Shown here: piece by piece, positions 25,986 to 36,025 of the stretch
Layout: each line of letters begins with the position of its first letter
How positions within the stretch are numbered: the stretch's first letter is position 1
Source: Labilibaculum sp. DW002
GTDB lineage: Bacteria; Bacteroidota; Bacteroidia; Bacteroidales; Marinifilaceae
DNA length: 64,000 nucleotides
Assembly: GCF_029029525.1 (NCBI RefSeq)
Contig: NZ_JAKJSC010000007.1
Span: 1 to 64,000, forward strand
Direction: 5' to 3'
Position numbers and translations under genes: made by a program
Notes under the pieces: generated by a model
Told to the model about the DNA's origin: nothing
The model's input: only the letters and a program-made list of their open reading frames with translations
The model's database searches: none

Positions 25986-26896
25986 ATGTCCCCAATACGT
26001 TCTCTAGACCAAATGGTCCAACATCTTCGCGAAAGCGGACGAAAGAAAAAAATTGCTGTTGCTTATGCACAAGATCCAAATACCATTGGCGCAATTGCTA
26101 AGGCTATTGATGAGGGATTTGTTGATGCGGTAATGATTGGCGATGAGCAAGAAATTCGTTCTAAAGCTCAATTAGAAGATATCAATCCTGATATTTTTAC
26201 AATCGTTCATATTCCTAATGATGTTGCAGCAACTACAGAAGCGGTTCGAATGGCTCGAGCCGATGAGGTAGATGTTGTAATGAAGGGATTAGTTGGGACA
26301 GATAAATTTTTGAAAGCCGTTTTGAACAAACAAAAAGGTCTGTTGCCTCCAAAGGCTTGCATGACCTATGTTTGTGCACTCGATCTTCCAAAATACGATA
26401 AGCTTCTATTCGTTTCTGATACGGCAGTATTGCCTTTTCCTGATTTGAATCAGAAGATAGCTATGGTGAATTACGGTGTGGCGATGGCAAAGCGCTTTGG
26501 TGTTGAGAAACCAAAAGTTGCTTTAATCAGTGCAACTGAAAAACCAAACCCAGCATTTCCATCGTCTATCGATGATACGATTATCTGCAAGATGGCCGAT
26601 CGTGGTCAAATTAAAGATTGTATTATTGATGGTCCTTTGGATGTTTTCTAGCTTGCGATCCTGCATCTGTTGAAATCAAAGGTATTCCAACTCCAATTAA
26701 TGGAGAGGCAGATTGCTTGGTATTTCCATCTTTAGAATCGTGTAATTCTTTTTATAAAGGCTTAATGCTATTTGGTGGTGGCGAACTGGCTGGACTAATT
26801 CAAGGTACCATAAAACCTGTTGTTGTTATGTCACGAAGCGAGAGTCAGCAATCAAAATTCTATTGTATTGCATTATCCGTATTAATGGCAGATTAA
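25986..26896 (+). pseudogene. Second phosphate butyryltransferase-family gene, frameshifted
   Basis: The frame from 25986 encodes 221 residues clearly homologous to the upstream ptb (DVVMKGLVGTDKFLKAVLNK; MADRGQIKDCIIDGPL), then meets TAG at 26649. The missing C-terminus continues in the neighbouring frame to a TAA at 26894-26896 (ACDPASVEIKGIPTPINGEA ... ALSVLMAD). Restoring one T in the TTTT run at 26645-26648 gives DGPLDVFLACDPASVE, which aligns without gaps to the paralogue and yields 303 residues. It is therefore a recent one-base deletion, a sequencing error, or a -1 slippage site. Only the sequence here was examined. Confidence 0.85.
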
Positions 26897-26933
26897 ATAA
26901 TTGGTAGTTATCAATTTATAATGAATAATTGAA

Positions 26934-26961
26934 GAGGCGCGAACTATCGTGTCTCTTTTTT
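26934..26961 (+). terminator. Intrinsic terminator after the second ptb gene
   Basis: GAGGCGCGA-acta-TCGTGTCTC pairs over nine positions with two G-T wobbles and is followed by a run of T. It ends the ptb transcription unit before the radical SAM gene. Confidence 0.75.
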
Positions 26962-27067
26962 ATTGCAGCTTAATAGTGGTTTGCGTTTTGGTGCCTTAAA
27001 TTATAATTTCTGTGCACTTCGAATCTATTTAATTAATAATTCATCATTCAATTCTTATCTTTGCCAA

Positions 27068-28216
27068 ATGACAAATCCAAAACCATATTGTTTGATGCCA
27101 TGGATACACTACCATGTTGGAAATGCGGGTCGGGTAAAAGCATGCTGTGTAGCAAATATCCCATTTGGGGATAGCAATACACAAACATTTTCTGAAATAT
27201 GGAATGGAGCAGCAATAGATGAGTTAAGAGTGAAATTTGCAAAAGGAGAAAAGGATTCTCGTTGCAAAGTTTGTCATCGATTAGAGGAAGCAGGAGGGAA
27301 GAGTATACGACAAGAAACCCATGAGAAATTTGGAGAGAATTTCGCTAAGCATAAAAGTAATCTTCCAATCTATTTTGACATCCGCTTTTCAAATGCCTGC
27401 AATTTTGCTTGTCGTACTTGTTGGCACGGTGCTAGTTCAGCTTGGTTTCCCGAGGCCAAACAAATGGGTCGTAACCTGGGTGAAAAAGCCTTATTGCAAA
27501 ACATCAACGATTTTGATGCATTTATAGAACAGACGGGAGAAGCATTGTTAAACGCTAAAGAAATCTACTTTGCTGGCGGTGAGCCCTTAGCCACAAAAGA
27601 GCATTACCTCTTGTTAGACTGGCTAGTAAAGAACAAGGCGACACAAATTCATTTGCGTTACAATACGAACTTCTCACAATTGAAAATGGGAGGCTATAAT
27701 GTGCTGGATTATTGGAAACATTTTTCAGCAGTGGAAATATTATCGAGTATTGATGCGCATGGAGAACTGGGAGAATATATCCGAAAAGGCTTTAATTGGG
27801 AGCAATTTAGGGCGAACAGAAAGCAAATTCAATCCCATAAACACATTCGCTTCTTAATAGCGCCAACAATTTCTGTTTTTTCTATTTTAAATTTGCCTAA
27901 GCTTTACAAAACTTGCTTGCAAGAAGGAATTATCGATCTTGATGGATTGTACATTAATATGCTCGACAGACCTTTGCATTACAATACAAAAGCATTGCCA
28001 GAGAAATACAAGCAAAAGGTGGTAGAGGAATACTTAAGTTTTTACAATTGGGCGGAGAAGGAGAAGATTCCACAGACAATACTTAATCAGTTTAAAGAGT
28101 GTGAGACTTACATGCTTAGCGAAGATCTTTCGAAGCAATGGAAAAACTTTCAAAAGGAAACCGCTCTTTTAGATGAGATGAGAAATGAAAGTGTAAATGA
28201 GGCTTTGAATTTTTAA
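27068..28216 (+). CDS. Twitch domain-containing radical SAM protein
   Basis: The 382-residue protein starts MTNPKPYCLMPWIHYHVGNAGRVKACC. The radical SAM cluster motif CX3CX2C is visible as CNFACRTC near residues 115-122, with FAGGEPLATKEHY as the GGE motif. Extra cysteines at the start (PYCLMPW, KACCVAN, CKVCHRLE) match the N-terminal Cys-rich segment of the twitch family, which may bind an auxiliary cluster. TATCTTTG directly before the ATG at 27068 resembles a -7 promoter box, which argues against the longer frame from 26963. The substrate is unknown; no precursor peptide gene is evident nearby. Confidence 0.82.
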   Translation: MTNPKPYCLMPWIHYHVGNAGRVKACCVANIPFGDSNTQTFSEIWNGAAIDELRVKFAKGEKDSRCKVCHRLEEAGGKSIRQETHEKFGENFAKHKSNLPIYFDIRFSNACNFACRTCWHGASSAWFPEAKQMGRNLGEKALLQNINDFDAFIEQTGEALLNAKEIYFAGGEPLATKEHYLLLDWLVKNKATQIHLRYNTNFSQLKMGGYNVLDYWKHFSAVEILSSIDAHGELGEYIRKGFNWEQFRANRKQIQSHKHIRFLIAPTISVFSILNLPKLYKTCLQEGIIDLDGLYINMLDRPLHYNTKALPEKYKQKVVEEYLSFYNWAEKEKIPQTILNQFKECETYMLSEDLSKQWKNFQKETALLDEMRNESVNEALNF

Positions 28217-28267
28217 ATAACTTCAAGTAAATTTCATTTGCTGCGGATAAATAGAGAGCGCTTAGTT

Positions 28268-31200
28268 TTAGAAACGACTAGCTATTAACTCTAATAATTT
28301 GTTCTTGTTAATTGGTTTTGTAATGAAGTCATTGCAGCCAGCGGCTATACATTTTTCACGATCTCCTATTTGAGCAAAAGCAGTTTGCGCCAGGATATAT
28401 ACTTCTTTATTGAATTCACGAATTCTACGAGTAGCTTCATGTCCATCAATTTCCGGAATTCTTATGTCCATTAATATCAAATCGAGATTCGTATTGTTGC
28501 GGCATATATCAACAGCATCGGTTCCGTTAGTAGCAACTAAGATGTCTTTTTCATATTTTTTCAAAATAATTTTTAAATAGGCTATAACTGCTTCCTCATC
28601 TTCGACAATTAGAATCTGTAATTTCTTTTCGGATAATTCTACAATGCCAGAAGGTTCAATTGTTTTGCTTAATTTTTTAAACTTATTTTCTTTTATTGGT
28701 ATTGTAAAAGAAAAATGAGAGCCAACACCAACTTCACTTTCTAATTGCATTTTACCTCCAAGTTTTTCAACATATGCACTCGCAATAGACAGACCTAATC
28801 CTGATCCTTCTTGGACCATTCGATCCTCGGTGTCTGCTTGTATAAATCTTTGGAATACAGTCTCTTGTTTTTCTTTCGGTATTCCTATGCCGGTATCCTT
28901 AATCGAAAAATGGAATAATGAGGGAGTCGATTTGGTGTCTAATTCATAGCTCAAATTTATACTGCCAGATTGAGTGTATTTAATTGCATTTTTAATAAGA
29001 TTGGTTAAAATGGAATTCAACTTATCTTCATCCGTTTTTATCAGGACAGATTCATTAGGTAAATTCTTTTTTATTGAAAATTGAATGTTCTTTTTTTCAG
29101 CTTCAAGAGTGAAAAATTCATACAATTCATCTATTTGTTTGTTCAAATCTACATCTGTTAATGAAATTTGGATCTGCTCCGATTCAATAATAGATATGTC
29201 AATAATATTATGAATTGTTGTAAGCATTCGAGCGCCACTTTTTTCAATGATATCAATGTATTTCTGTTGTTTTTCTCCAGAAAGATCAGGCGACTTTAGC
29301 AGATCTGTAAAGCCAAGAATTCCATTCATTGGGGTGCGAATTTCATGACTCATATTTGCTAGAAATGCAGATTTTAATCGATCCGATTCTTCTGCTTTTT
29401 CTTTGGCTTTGATTAAAGCATTTTCTGCTTTTTTGATTTTAGTTATGTCTTGAAATGTACCCGTAAGTTTAGATGGAAGACCACCAATAAAACTGACCTC
29501 ACATGTTGTTCGAACATCTATTTTTCTCCCCTTAGTAGTGTATGTTTCCAATACTAAATCATAGCCTTTTCCTTCTTCTATTGCTGATTTTAATGCCTCA
29601 GAGATCATACGACGCGATTCTGGAAGGAAATAATTAACACCTGCGTCCACGGTCGGATCAAATTCTTCAGGTGATGTTTCGTGAATGCGATAAGTTTCAG
29701 CAGTCCAGAATAAATTATTGGTAGCGATATCCAATTCCCATCCTCCAACTTTGGCGATAGACTGAGAAGCTTCTAATAATTTATAGCTCTGGCGTAACAG
29801 ATGCTCCGTTTGTTTTATTTTTGTAATGTCTCTTCCAATAACACAAATCAATTGTTTCTCTTCTCCTCTGTTAATAAGGGAAAGGTTGTAGTCTATTGGA
29901 ATATAGCCTTTGTTTTTTACAAAAGCATCTACCTGAACATTACTTTGTCCAGATTCAATACAATTATTAATTGCTTTTACAATTTTAGGAAGGTCTTCGG
30001 TTCTATGAAACGAAGCAGAACCTGCTAAACCTTCTTTTACTTCATTGTAACTAAGGTTCATGATATCCATGATAGCCTGATTCCAGTAAATCGCATTGTT
30101 TGTTTCAGGGTCGAATAAGTAAATGATGTCATTTGCAGCATTCATAACCGATTCACTAAAAGACTTTTCATTTTTCAATTCTTCTTCTGCCTGTTTCCGC
30201 TCTGATATATCTCTTCCAATTACACAAATGAATCGCTCGTTTACGCCTCTTTCCACTAAAGAAAGATTATATTCAAATGGGATATAAGAATTATCTTTTG
30301 CACGAGCATCTACTTGAATTTGACTTCTCCCATTAGCTAAACATTTTTTAATTGTTAATTCAAGACGGGTTAAGTCCTCCTGTTTATAGAAGGATTCTGA
30401 ACCAGCCAATCTTGATTTCATTTCATCATTTGTGTAACCAAGGATATCCATATTTGCCTGATTCCAATAGATCGGCTTTCCTGTAGCAGGATCAAAGATG
30501 TATATTGTATCTGCAGCAGCATTCATTATGGCCTCACTAAATGCTTTTTCAATTTTCAGTGCTTCTTTGGCTTCAGTTCGATCTGTAACGTCCGAAGCCA
30601 TGCTCATTACAATTCTGTTTCCTTCCGGAGAAATGCCAATGGGACTTGAGCTAAAATCCCAAATTCGTGTATTACCACACTTGGTTTTAACTTCCCATTC
30701 TCCATCGTGAACTCTTGATTTTATGGAGTAAAGGCTTTCAACGAACGCTTTACTGGGAACAGCATTTTCGCCATATGCTTTTTTCGACCATTCTTCGATT
30801 GTTGGAATATCTTTTAGGGTATAACCAGTTAATTCAGTCCATGCACTGGTCAATTGAAGTATTTTACCTTCACAGTGAATCATTGCAGGAAAAGGAGCGA
30901 AAGTAATGGCGTTATTAAGGTGCTGTTCACTTAATTTTAGTTCGTCTTCAGCTTTTTTACGAAGGGTAATATCAATAATTACAGCTAAAGTTCTTCTTAT
31001 TTTCCCATCTTCACCATATTCAGCAATAGCTGAAAGTAAGGTGTTGATTATTTCACCTTGTTTTGTAATAAAATCGTATCGTACATCAGTAATTTTACCA
31101 TTTTCTAAAAATTTCGGTAGTGCGATATTTTTTGCATATTCCTGCGATTCAGGAGTAAGAAACTCAATTGATTTTTTGCCAATAATTTCTTCTCGTTTGT

Positions 31201-31693
31201 AGCCCATGTTTTTGAGCCATAAATCGCTTGCACTTAAAAGACAACCATCCGGACCAATAGAATGTACCATTGCTGGCGTTTGGTTGTACAAATTTCGATA
31301 TATATTTGCACTTTTCTGACATTGCTTTTCTGTTGCTTTTTGAACGGTAATGTCTTTACCAATAAAGTAGATGATTTTTTCTTTTGGCTTTGAATCTGAT
31401 GACCATTGAATGTTTTTTAAGCATCCATTTTTACATATCAGTGTACTTTCAAAAAAGGATGGAAGTTTTCCATCCTGCAAATTGAAATTCTCCTTTTCGA
31501 TTGTATTATTACCGTTTCCAAATATTAAATCGAGGAAGGTTTGTGATCGGATTTCTTCCTTTGAATAACCAAGCAATTTCTCCCAGCAAGGGTTTACGTA
31601 CTGAATATTTCCATTGAAGGCTACGATGCACATTAAATCGGGAGATAAGTCGAGAAAATGATTTTGAACTTGGGTTGAGGCAGCGTTCTTCAT
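28268..31693 (-). CDS. Hybrid sensor histidine kinase with multiple PAS domains and a receiver
   Basis: The 1141-residue protein contains about six consecutive PAS/PAC units (boundaries such as YFIGKDIT, AVIIDITLRKKAEDEL, CVIGRDISERKQAEEEL, CVIGRDITKIKQTE, GTFQDITKIKKAE), a HisKA domain (LANMSHEIRTPMNGILGF), HATPase_c (NLIKNAIKYT, DTGIGIPKEKQ, GSGLGLSIA) and a C-terminal REC domain (LILMDIRIPEIDGHEA, phospho-Asp). No transmembrane helix is seen, so it likely senses cytoplasmic ligands. It lies directly downstream of the paralogous kinase at 31785-34367, whose PAS and HisKA parts are very similar. Confidence 0.9.
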   Translation of the reverse strand: MKNAASTQVQNHFLDLSPDLMCIVAFNGNIQYVNPCWEKLLGYSKEEIRSQTFLDLIFGNGNNTIEKENFNLQDGKLPSFFESTLICKNGCLKNIQWSSDSKPKEKIIYFIGKDITVQKATEKQCQKSANIYRNLYNQTPAMVHSIGPDGCLLSASDLWLKNMGYKREEIIGKKSIEFLTPESQEYAKNIALPKFLENGKITDVRYDFITKQGEIINTLLSAIAEYGEDGKIRRTLAVIIDITLRKKAEDELKLSEQHLNNAITFAPFPAMIHCEGKILQLTSAWTELTGYTLKDIPTIEEWSKKAYGENAVPSKAFVESLYSIKSRVHDGEWEVKTKCGNTRIWDFSSSPIGISPEGNRIVMSMASDVTDRTEAKEALKIEKAFSEAIMNAAADTIYIFDPATGKPIYWNQANMDILGYTNDEMKSRLAGSESFYKQEDLTRLELTIKKCLANGRSQIQVDARAKDNSYIPFEYNLSLVERGVNERFICVIGRDISERKQAEEELKNEKSFSESVMNAANDIIYLFDPETNNAIYWNQAIMDIMNLSYNEVKEGLAGSASFHRTEDLPKIVKAINNCIESGQSNVQVDAFVKNKGYIPIDYNLSLINRGEEKQLICVIGRDITKIKQTEHLLRQSYKLLEASQSIAKVGGWELDIATNNLFWTAETYRIHETSPEEFDPTVDAGVNYFLPESRRMISEALKSAIEEGKGYDLVLETYTTKGRKIDVRTTCEVSFIGGLPSKLTGTFQDITKIKKAENALIKAKEKAEESDRLKSAFLANMSHEIRTPMNGILGFTDLLKSPDLSGEKQQKYIDIIEKSGARMLTTIHNIIDISIIESEQIQISLTDVDLNKQIDELYEFFTLEAEKKNIQFSIKKNLPNESVLIKTDEDKLNSILTNLIKNAIKYTQSGSINLSYELDTKSTPSLFHFSIKDTGIGIPKEKQETVFQRFIQADTEDRMVQEGSGLGLSIASAYVEKLGGKMQLESEVGVGSHFSFTIPIKENKFKKLSKTIEPSGIVELSEKKLQILIVEDEEAVIAYLKIILKKYEKDILVATNGTDAVDICRNNTNLDLILMDIRIPEIDGHEATRRIREFNKEVYILAQTAFAQIGDREKCIAAGCNDFITKPINKNKLLELIASRF

Positions 31694-31784
31694 ATGGAAA
31701 GTTTGATGGCTTATTTTGTGATATGCAAAATTTTAAAGTTTATATCTATGTAGTATTAACGTGTATAAGACTAAAAAGTTTTCC

Positions 31785-34367
31785 TTATTTTTTGTAGGGA
31801 ATAGAGAATGAAAATTTGGAGCCAGAATTAACTTCACTTTCCACCCATATTTTTCCGCCCAACATTTCCACGTAAGCCTTAGTAATAGCCAATCCTAAAC
31901 CCGAACCTTCATAAACCTTTTCGTCTTCAATATCTGCTTGTATAAAGCGTTCAAATATTGCAGTTTGCCTTTTTTTAGGGATTCCAATTCCAGTATCTTT
32001 TATATGGAATTCAAGCTTTGTTTTTTTTGTGTCTTTTTTAATGGAGTAAGCAAATTCAATTTTACCAGAATGTGTGTATTTTATTGCATTTTTAATTAGG
32101 TTGGTGACGATTGAATTTAGTTTTTCAAGATCAGATTTTACCACACAATATTCATTAGGAAGCTTATTTGGAATGCTAAGTTGTATGCCTTTACGATTCG
32201 CTTCGGGTAAAAAGAATTCGAGAAAATCATCAGCATGTTGATTTAAATCAATAGACGATAGGCTTACATCTGCTTGTCCCGATTCAATTGTCGAAATATC
32301 AATAATATCATGTATGGTGGATAACATACGTGCACCACTATTTTCGATTATTTTGATGTATTTCTGTTGCTTTTCTCCAGTAAGTCCAGGGGTTTTTAAG
32401 AGATCGGTGAAGCCCAGAATTCCATTCATTGGCGTTCGTATTTCATGGCTCATATTTGCTAGAAAGGCAGATTTTAATCGATCCGATTCTTCTGCTTTTT
32501 CTTTGGCTTTTATGAGCTCATTTTCAGCTTCTTTACTTTTTGTAACATCTCTTCCAATAACACAAATGTATTTTTCCTTTTGGCCTCTGTCTATTCTTGA
32601 AAGATTAAAGTCGAATGGGATGTAAGAATTGTCTTTTGCTCGAGCTTCTACCTGAATCGAACTTCTCCCATATTCTAAACAGTCATTAGTACATTTTTCA
32701 AGTCGATCCAAATCCTCGTCTTTATGAAAAGATGCTGAACCTGCTAATCTTGATTTCATTTCTTCATTTGTGTAACCTAATATATCCAGATTGGCCTGGT
32801 TCCAATAAATGGGTTCGCCAGTTTCTGGATTGAATATGTATATCACATCTGTGGCTGCATTCATTACAGATTCACTAAAGGCTTTTTCACGTTTAACTTC
32901 TTCTGCTGCTAGTTTACGCTCTGTAATATCTCTAAAAGCAGTAACTCTAAGTTTTTGATTGTCTTTATCGAAATATGTTTTTCCTTCTATTTCAACGGGA
33001 AATTCTGTCCCGTCTTTTCTAAGCATAATAATTTCATAAGGGAGTGTACGCTCATTTTGAATATTGTTGTAAACAATTTGTTGGTGCTCTTTTCTTACAA
33101 GCATTTTTACTAAATCAGCACTGTCTATCTCATCTTGTGTGTAGCCAAATAGTTTAACAAAAGATTCATTCATACTAATTGGAACTCCTTTGTCATGAAT
33201 TAAAATTCCTTCGAATGTTGCATTAGAAAGAATTTCAAATTTTGTTTTATGCTCTACTGCAATATTTTTAATCTGTTTTAATTCGTTTTCTTGTTCAATT
33301 CTTTTGGTTACATCAACAGAGGCACAGTCAAGAATACCACTTTTGCTAAGTTTAAACGATGCTTCATTCCAAATAAGAGTGCCATCCACTTTTTTAGTGT
33401 GCATTAACACATTGTCTATTCTTCCTTTGCTATTAATTTCAGATAAAATGTGGTCTCTATCTTCTATATTTGCATAATGATTTACGCTTTCAAACTTTTC
33501 TTTGAATTCGTCAATTGTAGTGTAACCGAATAGCTTTGCAGCAGCATAATTTGCATGGATTACTTTTCCTATATTCAAATCATGTTGGAATAATGCTACA
33601 AGTGCGCTCTTATATAGGTTTTTATAGTTCTTATCCTTTTCCTGAAGTTTTGTTTCCATTTCTTTTTTAGCAGAAATGTCAACAATGTCAGATACAGAAT
33701 AATACTCTCCTTCAATTTCGATTAAAGTAACATTCACATCTGCTAAAATTGTTTTTCCAGATTTATGGAGTAATGAAAGTTCTTTAACTTCCAATTTACC
33801 TTCATTTAAAAGAACAGAAAGTAATCGTTCTCTATCTTCATCAATTTTCCAGAATTTTTCAGTGGTTTTTCCTAATATTTCATCTCGTGTGTATCCAAAA
33901 GTAGTTTCAAAGCTTGTATTGCACTCAATAATTTTTCTGGTTTCAATATTGTTGATTGCAATTGCATTTGGCGAGTTCTCAAATATTCGGCGAAATTTAT
34001 CTTCTGTAATTCTCTTTTTAGTAATATCTTTCCCAATGCAGTAAATTACATTTTCTTCAAGAATTGGCCTGAATGTCCAGTGAATATATTTTATCTCACC
34101 ATTTTTACAGACGTATCGGTTCTCAAAATCTTGAATGATATTGCCTTTCGATAAATTAAACATTTCCTCATCATTCTTGGGATGATCATGAGGATGTATA
34201 AAATCTAAAAATGGTTTTGAAAGTAATTCTTTTTCGGTATATCCAAGCAGTTTTTCCCATGTAGGATTTATATATTTTAAAAAACCATCAAAACCTGCAA
34301 TGCAAATTAAATCTGGAGATAATTCAAGAAAATGAGATTGCAGTTTTGGTGAGATATTGTTCTTCAT
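31785..34367 (-). CDS. PAS-domain sensor histidine kinase
   Basis: The 860-residue soluble kinase has about five PAS units (ends such as YCIGKDITKKRITE, YYSVSDIVDISAKKE, CASVDVTKRIEQENE, TAFRDITERKLAAEEV, CVIGRDVTKSKEAENEL), then HisKA (LANMSHEIRTPMNGILGF) and HATPase_c (NLIKNAIKYTHSG, DTGIGIPKKRQ, GSGLGLAIT). It lacks the receiver of its neighbour. Its N-terminal and kinase regions are close copies of that protein, so the pair arose by tandem duplication with changes in PAS number. The 91-base gap suggests co-transcription. Confidence 0.9.
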   Translation of the reverse strand: MKNNISPKLQSHFLELSPDLICIAGFDGFLKYINPTWEKLLGYTEKELLSKPFLDFIHPHDHPKNDEEMFNLSKGNIIQDFENRYVCKNGEIKYIHWTFRPILEENVIYCIGKDITKKRITEDKFRRIFENSPNAIAINNIETRKIIECNTSFETTFGYTRDEILGKTTEKFWKIDEDRERLLSVLLNEGKLEVKELSLLHKSGKTILADVNVTLIEIEGEYYSVSDIVDISAKKEMETKLQEKDKNYKNLYKSALVALFQHDLNIGKVIHANYAAAKLFGYTTIDEFKEKFESVNHYANIEDRDHILSEINSKGRIDNVLMHTKKVDGTLIWNEASFKLSKSGILDCASVDVTKRIEQENELKQIKNIAVEHKTKFEILSNATFEGILIHDKGVPISMNESFVKLFGYTQDEIDSADLVKMLVRKEHQQIVYNNIQNERTLPYEIIMLRKDGTEFPVEIEGKTYFDKDNQKLRVTAFRDITERKLAAEEVKREKAFSESVMNAATDVIYIFNPETGEPIYWNQANLDILGYTNEEMKSRLAGSASFHKDEDLDRLEKCTNDCLEYGRSSIQVEARAKDNSYIPFDFNLSRIDRGQKEKYICVIGRDVTKSKEAENELIKAKEKAEESDRLKSAFLANMSHEIRTPMNGILGFTDLLKTPGLTGEKQQKYIKIIENSGARMLSTIHDIIDISTIESGQADVSLSSIDLNQHADDFLEFFLPEANRKGIQLSIPNKLPNEYCVVKSDLEKLNSIVTNLIKNAIKYTHSGKIEFAYSIKKDTKKTKLEFHIKDTGIGIPKKRQTAIFERFIQADIEDEKVYEGSGLGLAITKAYVEMLGGKIWVESEVNSGSKFSFSIPYKK

Positions 34368-34511
34368 TTAATAGAATTAAGAGGGTTCTATCAAATATAA
34401 CAAAAAAATGAGTTTTCGTTCAATAAAACGAAGTGATGATTAGGTAATAGAAACTGATTTTAATAAGGTTAAATCTCACTGGTTATGGTAATAAGTGCAC
34501 TTTTGTATTTT

Positions 34512-34546
34512 GCTTGTACAATACAAGCTTGTGGATGGTGCTGGGT
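34512..34546 (-). repeat. Divergent palindrome R0 after the M50-like gene
   Basis: GCTTGTA-caa-TACAAGC is a perfect 7-bp stem followed by GTGGATGGTGCTGGG. It ends one base from the stop of the M50-like gene. The stem sequence differs from the CACGAT family found further on, but the architecture (short stem, three-base loop, G-rich side toward the gene) and position agree. Membership is tentative. Confidence 0.45.
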
Positions 34547-34547
34547 A

Positions 34548-35078
34548 CTATAAAATATACAAATATGTTCCAATTACAATAAGAACGCATAACGTACTGA
34601 TTGCATAGAATATACAATTGCACTTTAAATTTATTTTCAATATTTTACTGGCTCTCCAAACCATTAATAACAGGATCAGAACAACAAAAATAGCCACTGT
34701 ATACTTTCCTATTTCAAGACTTGCAGATATTACAGCTTCATCTTGATTTTCAAAACCACCAAAAACCAATGAAAAGAACCTTGTGAAAAATGCAAAAAAC
34801 ACAAATGGATAAACATAAACTGTTTTGTACTTTTCTATGATCAAAAGAAATATAAACGATTGTAGAATCGTAAATAGAGGCCCTCCAATGCTAGAAAGCA
34901 ATTTGTGATTTTCCCCTATATAATGCCCATTTTTTACATTAACATTGTTTAAACTATAACTCATGTCATTTCCTAATAACTCTCCAACAATCCAATGACC
35001 AAATTCATGAAAAAGATAAGTTAAATAAGCGATCGGAATGAATAGTAAAAAAAGCCTTATAAGTATTTTCTTATCCAT
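34548..35078 (-). CDS. M50-like (site-2-type) membrane metallopeptidase
   Basis: The 176-residue protein has about four or five transmembrane helices. HEFGH within FHEFGHWIVGELLG lies near residues 25-29, a zinc-binding HExxH inside the membrane as in M50 proteases. SIGGPLFTILQS follows, the glycine-rich turn expected between helices. The usual third zinc ligand (NxxPxxxLDG) is not obvious; NQDEA near residue 116 is a poor substitute, so activity is uncertain. It is the first gene, at the low-coordinate edge, of the minus-strand accessory array. Confidence 0.68.
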   Translation of the reverse strand: MDKKILIRLFLLFIPIAYLTYLFHEFGHWIVGELLGNDMSYSLNNVNVKNGHYIGENHKLLSSIGGPLFTILQSFIFLLIIEKYKTVYVYPFVFFAFFTRFFSLVFGGFENQDEAVISASLEIGKYTVAIFVVLILLLMVWRASKILKINLKCNCIFYAISTLCVLIVIGTYLYIL

Positions 35079-35329
35079 CTTGATTTACATTTAAGATATA
35101 AATATACTAAAATTTAATCTTGCTGTTCTGTAAGTGTTTCATCCTTTATTCGTTTAGGCTCATTTGATATTGTAAAACTTGGGATCATTACATTGATGCC
35201 AATAATTATAGGCATATCACGCAGTTATAAAATAAAGAGTGTACGTTCATTTTTGTCTTTGTAAGCTAAAACGAACTTTTTGAGTTTCTTGTGCGAAATA
35301 ATTTGCAGTTACAAGAGCCTAAGTTGGTT

Positions 35330-35362
35330 CCGCCACCAAACGATACAATCGTTCGGTAGCGG
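35330..35362 (-). repeat. Palindromic 3'-end repeat R1
   Basis: CCGC-c-ACC-a-AACGAT, loop aca, then ATCGTT-c-GGT-a-GCGG: a 13-bp stem with two symmetric mismatches. Compensatory changes against the CACGAT consensus keep the stem paired (AACGAT/ATCGTT). It lies 13 bases beyond the stop of the gene at 35376-35897. Confidence 0.75.
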
Positions 35363-35375
35363 TATATTTTAAAAA

Positions 35376-35897
35376 CTAATCTTGCACATTACTAAGGATG
35401 CACTGTCCACCTTCAAGTACAGCTTTCGCATATTTGTTTTTCTTTCCTTTTAAAATAATGTCCAAGTATTCACCATTTGTATCAGGATATCGGAAGGCTA
35501 GCATCTTATATTTAGCCAACTTGCTTAGCTCATCTTTGGTTAAGCAAAATATAAACGTATAAGCCGTAAATACCGATGCAGCATATTGACTGGCCCTAAT
35601 TTGTGTTTCAGGATTAGCATCCACACAAGTAAGTAACTCCATGGTTTCGTTGTTGTCCAGTTTAAAAAATGCTTTTTGTCCTTTTTCCATAACTACATTT
35701 TTTTCACCATTGTAATTGCATCTAATTCCAAACTTGATTTCATCGCCTTTGTACTCGTAAAAAACGATGCCATGTTTCCAATTAAAGGATACTACTTTCT
35801 CATTGGTAAAAGGATCTTCTTTTACTTGGCATTTTTGTGCGTTTCCATCAAAAGAAAAAAGACTGAATAGAACCAAAAAAGTAAAAATGATTTTCAT
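35376..35897 (-). CDS. Secreted protein, function unknown
   Basis: The 173-residue protein has a signal peptide (MKIIFTFLVLFSLFSFDGNAQ, cleavage near residue 20) and a beta-rich mature domain (VVSFNWKHGIVFYEYKGDEIKFGIRC). Its cysteines (KCQV, IRCNY, LLTCVD, FCLT, GQCIL) could form disulfides. No family is recognised. The palindrome R1 follows its stop. Confidence 0.65.
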   Translation of the reverse strand: MKIIFTFLVLFSLFSFDGNAQKCQVKEDPFTNEKVVSFNWKHGIVFYEYKGDEIKFGIRCNYNGEKNVVMEKGQKAFFKLDNNETMELLTCVDANPETQIRASQYAASVFTAYTFIFCLTKDELSKLAKYKMLAFRYPDTNGEYLDIILKGKKNKYAKAVLEGGQCILSNVQD

Positions 35898-36025
35898 GTT
35901 TAAATAATTTATGAGTTAGTGAGAATTGTGTTGTTTATTGTTGTGTGTGGTCGTAAAGACATTCTTGATAGCAATTTGGGGGCAGCATTTTACATGCCAT
36001 TACTTTTGCAAAATGTTATTCATCC

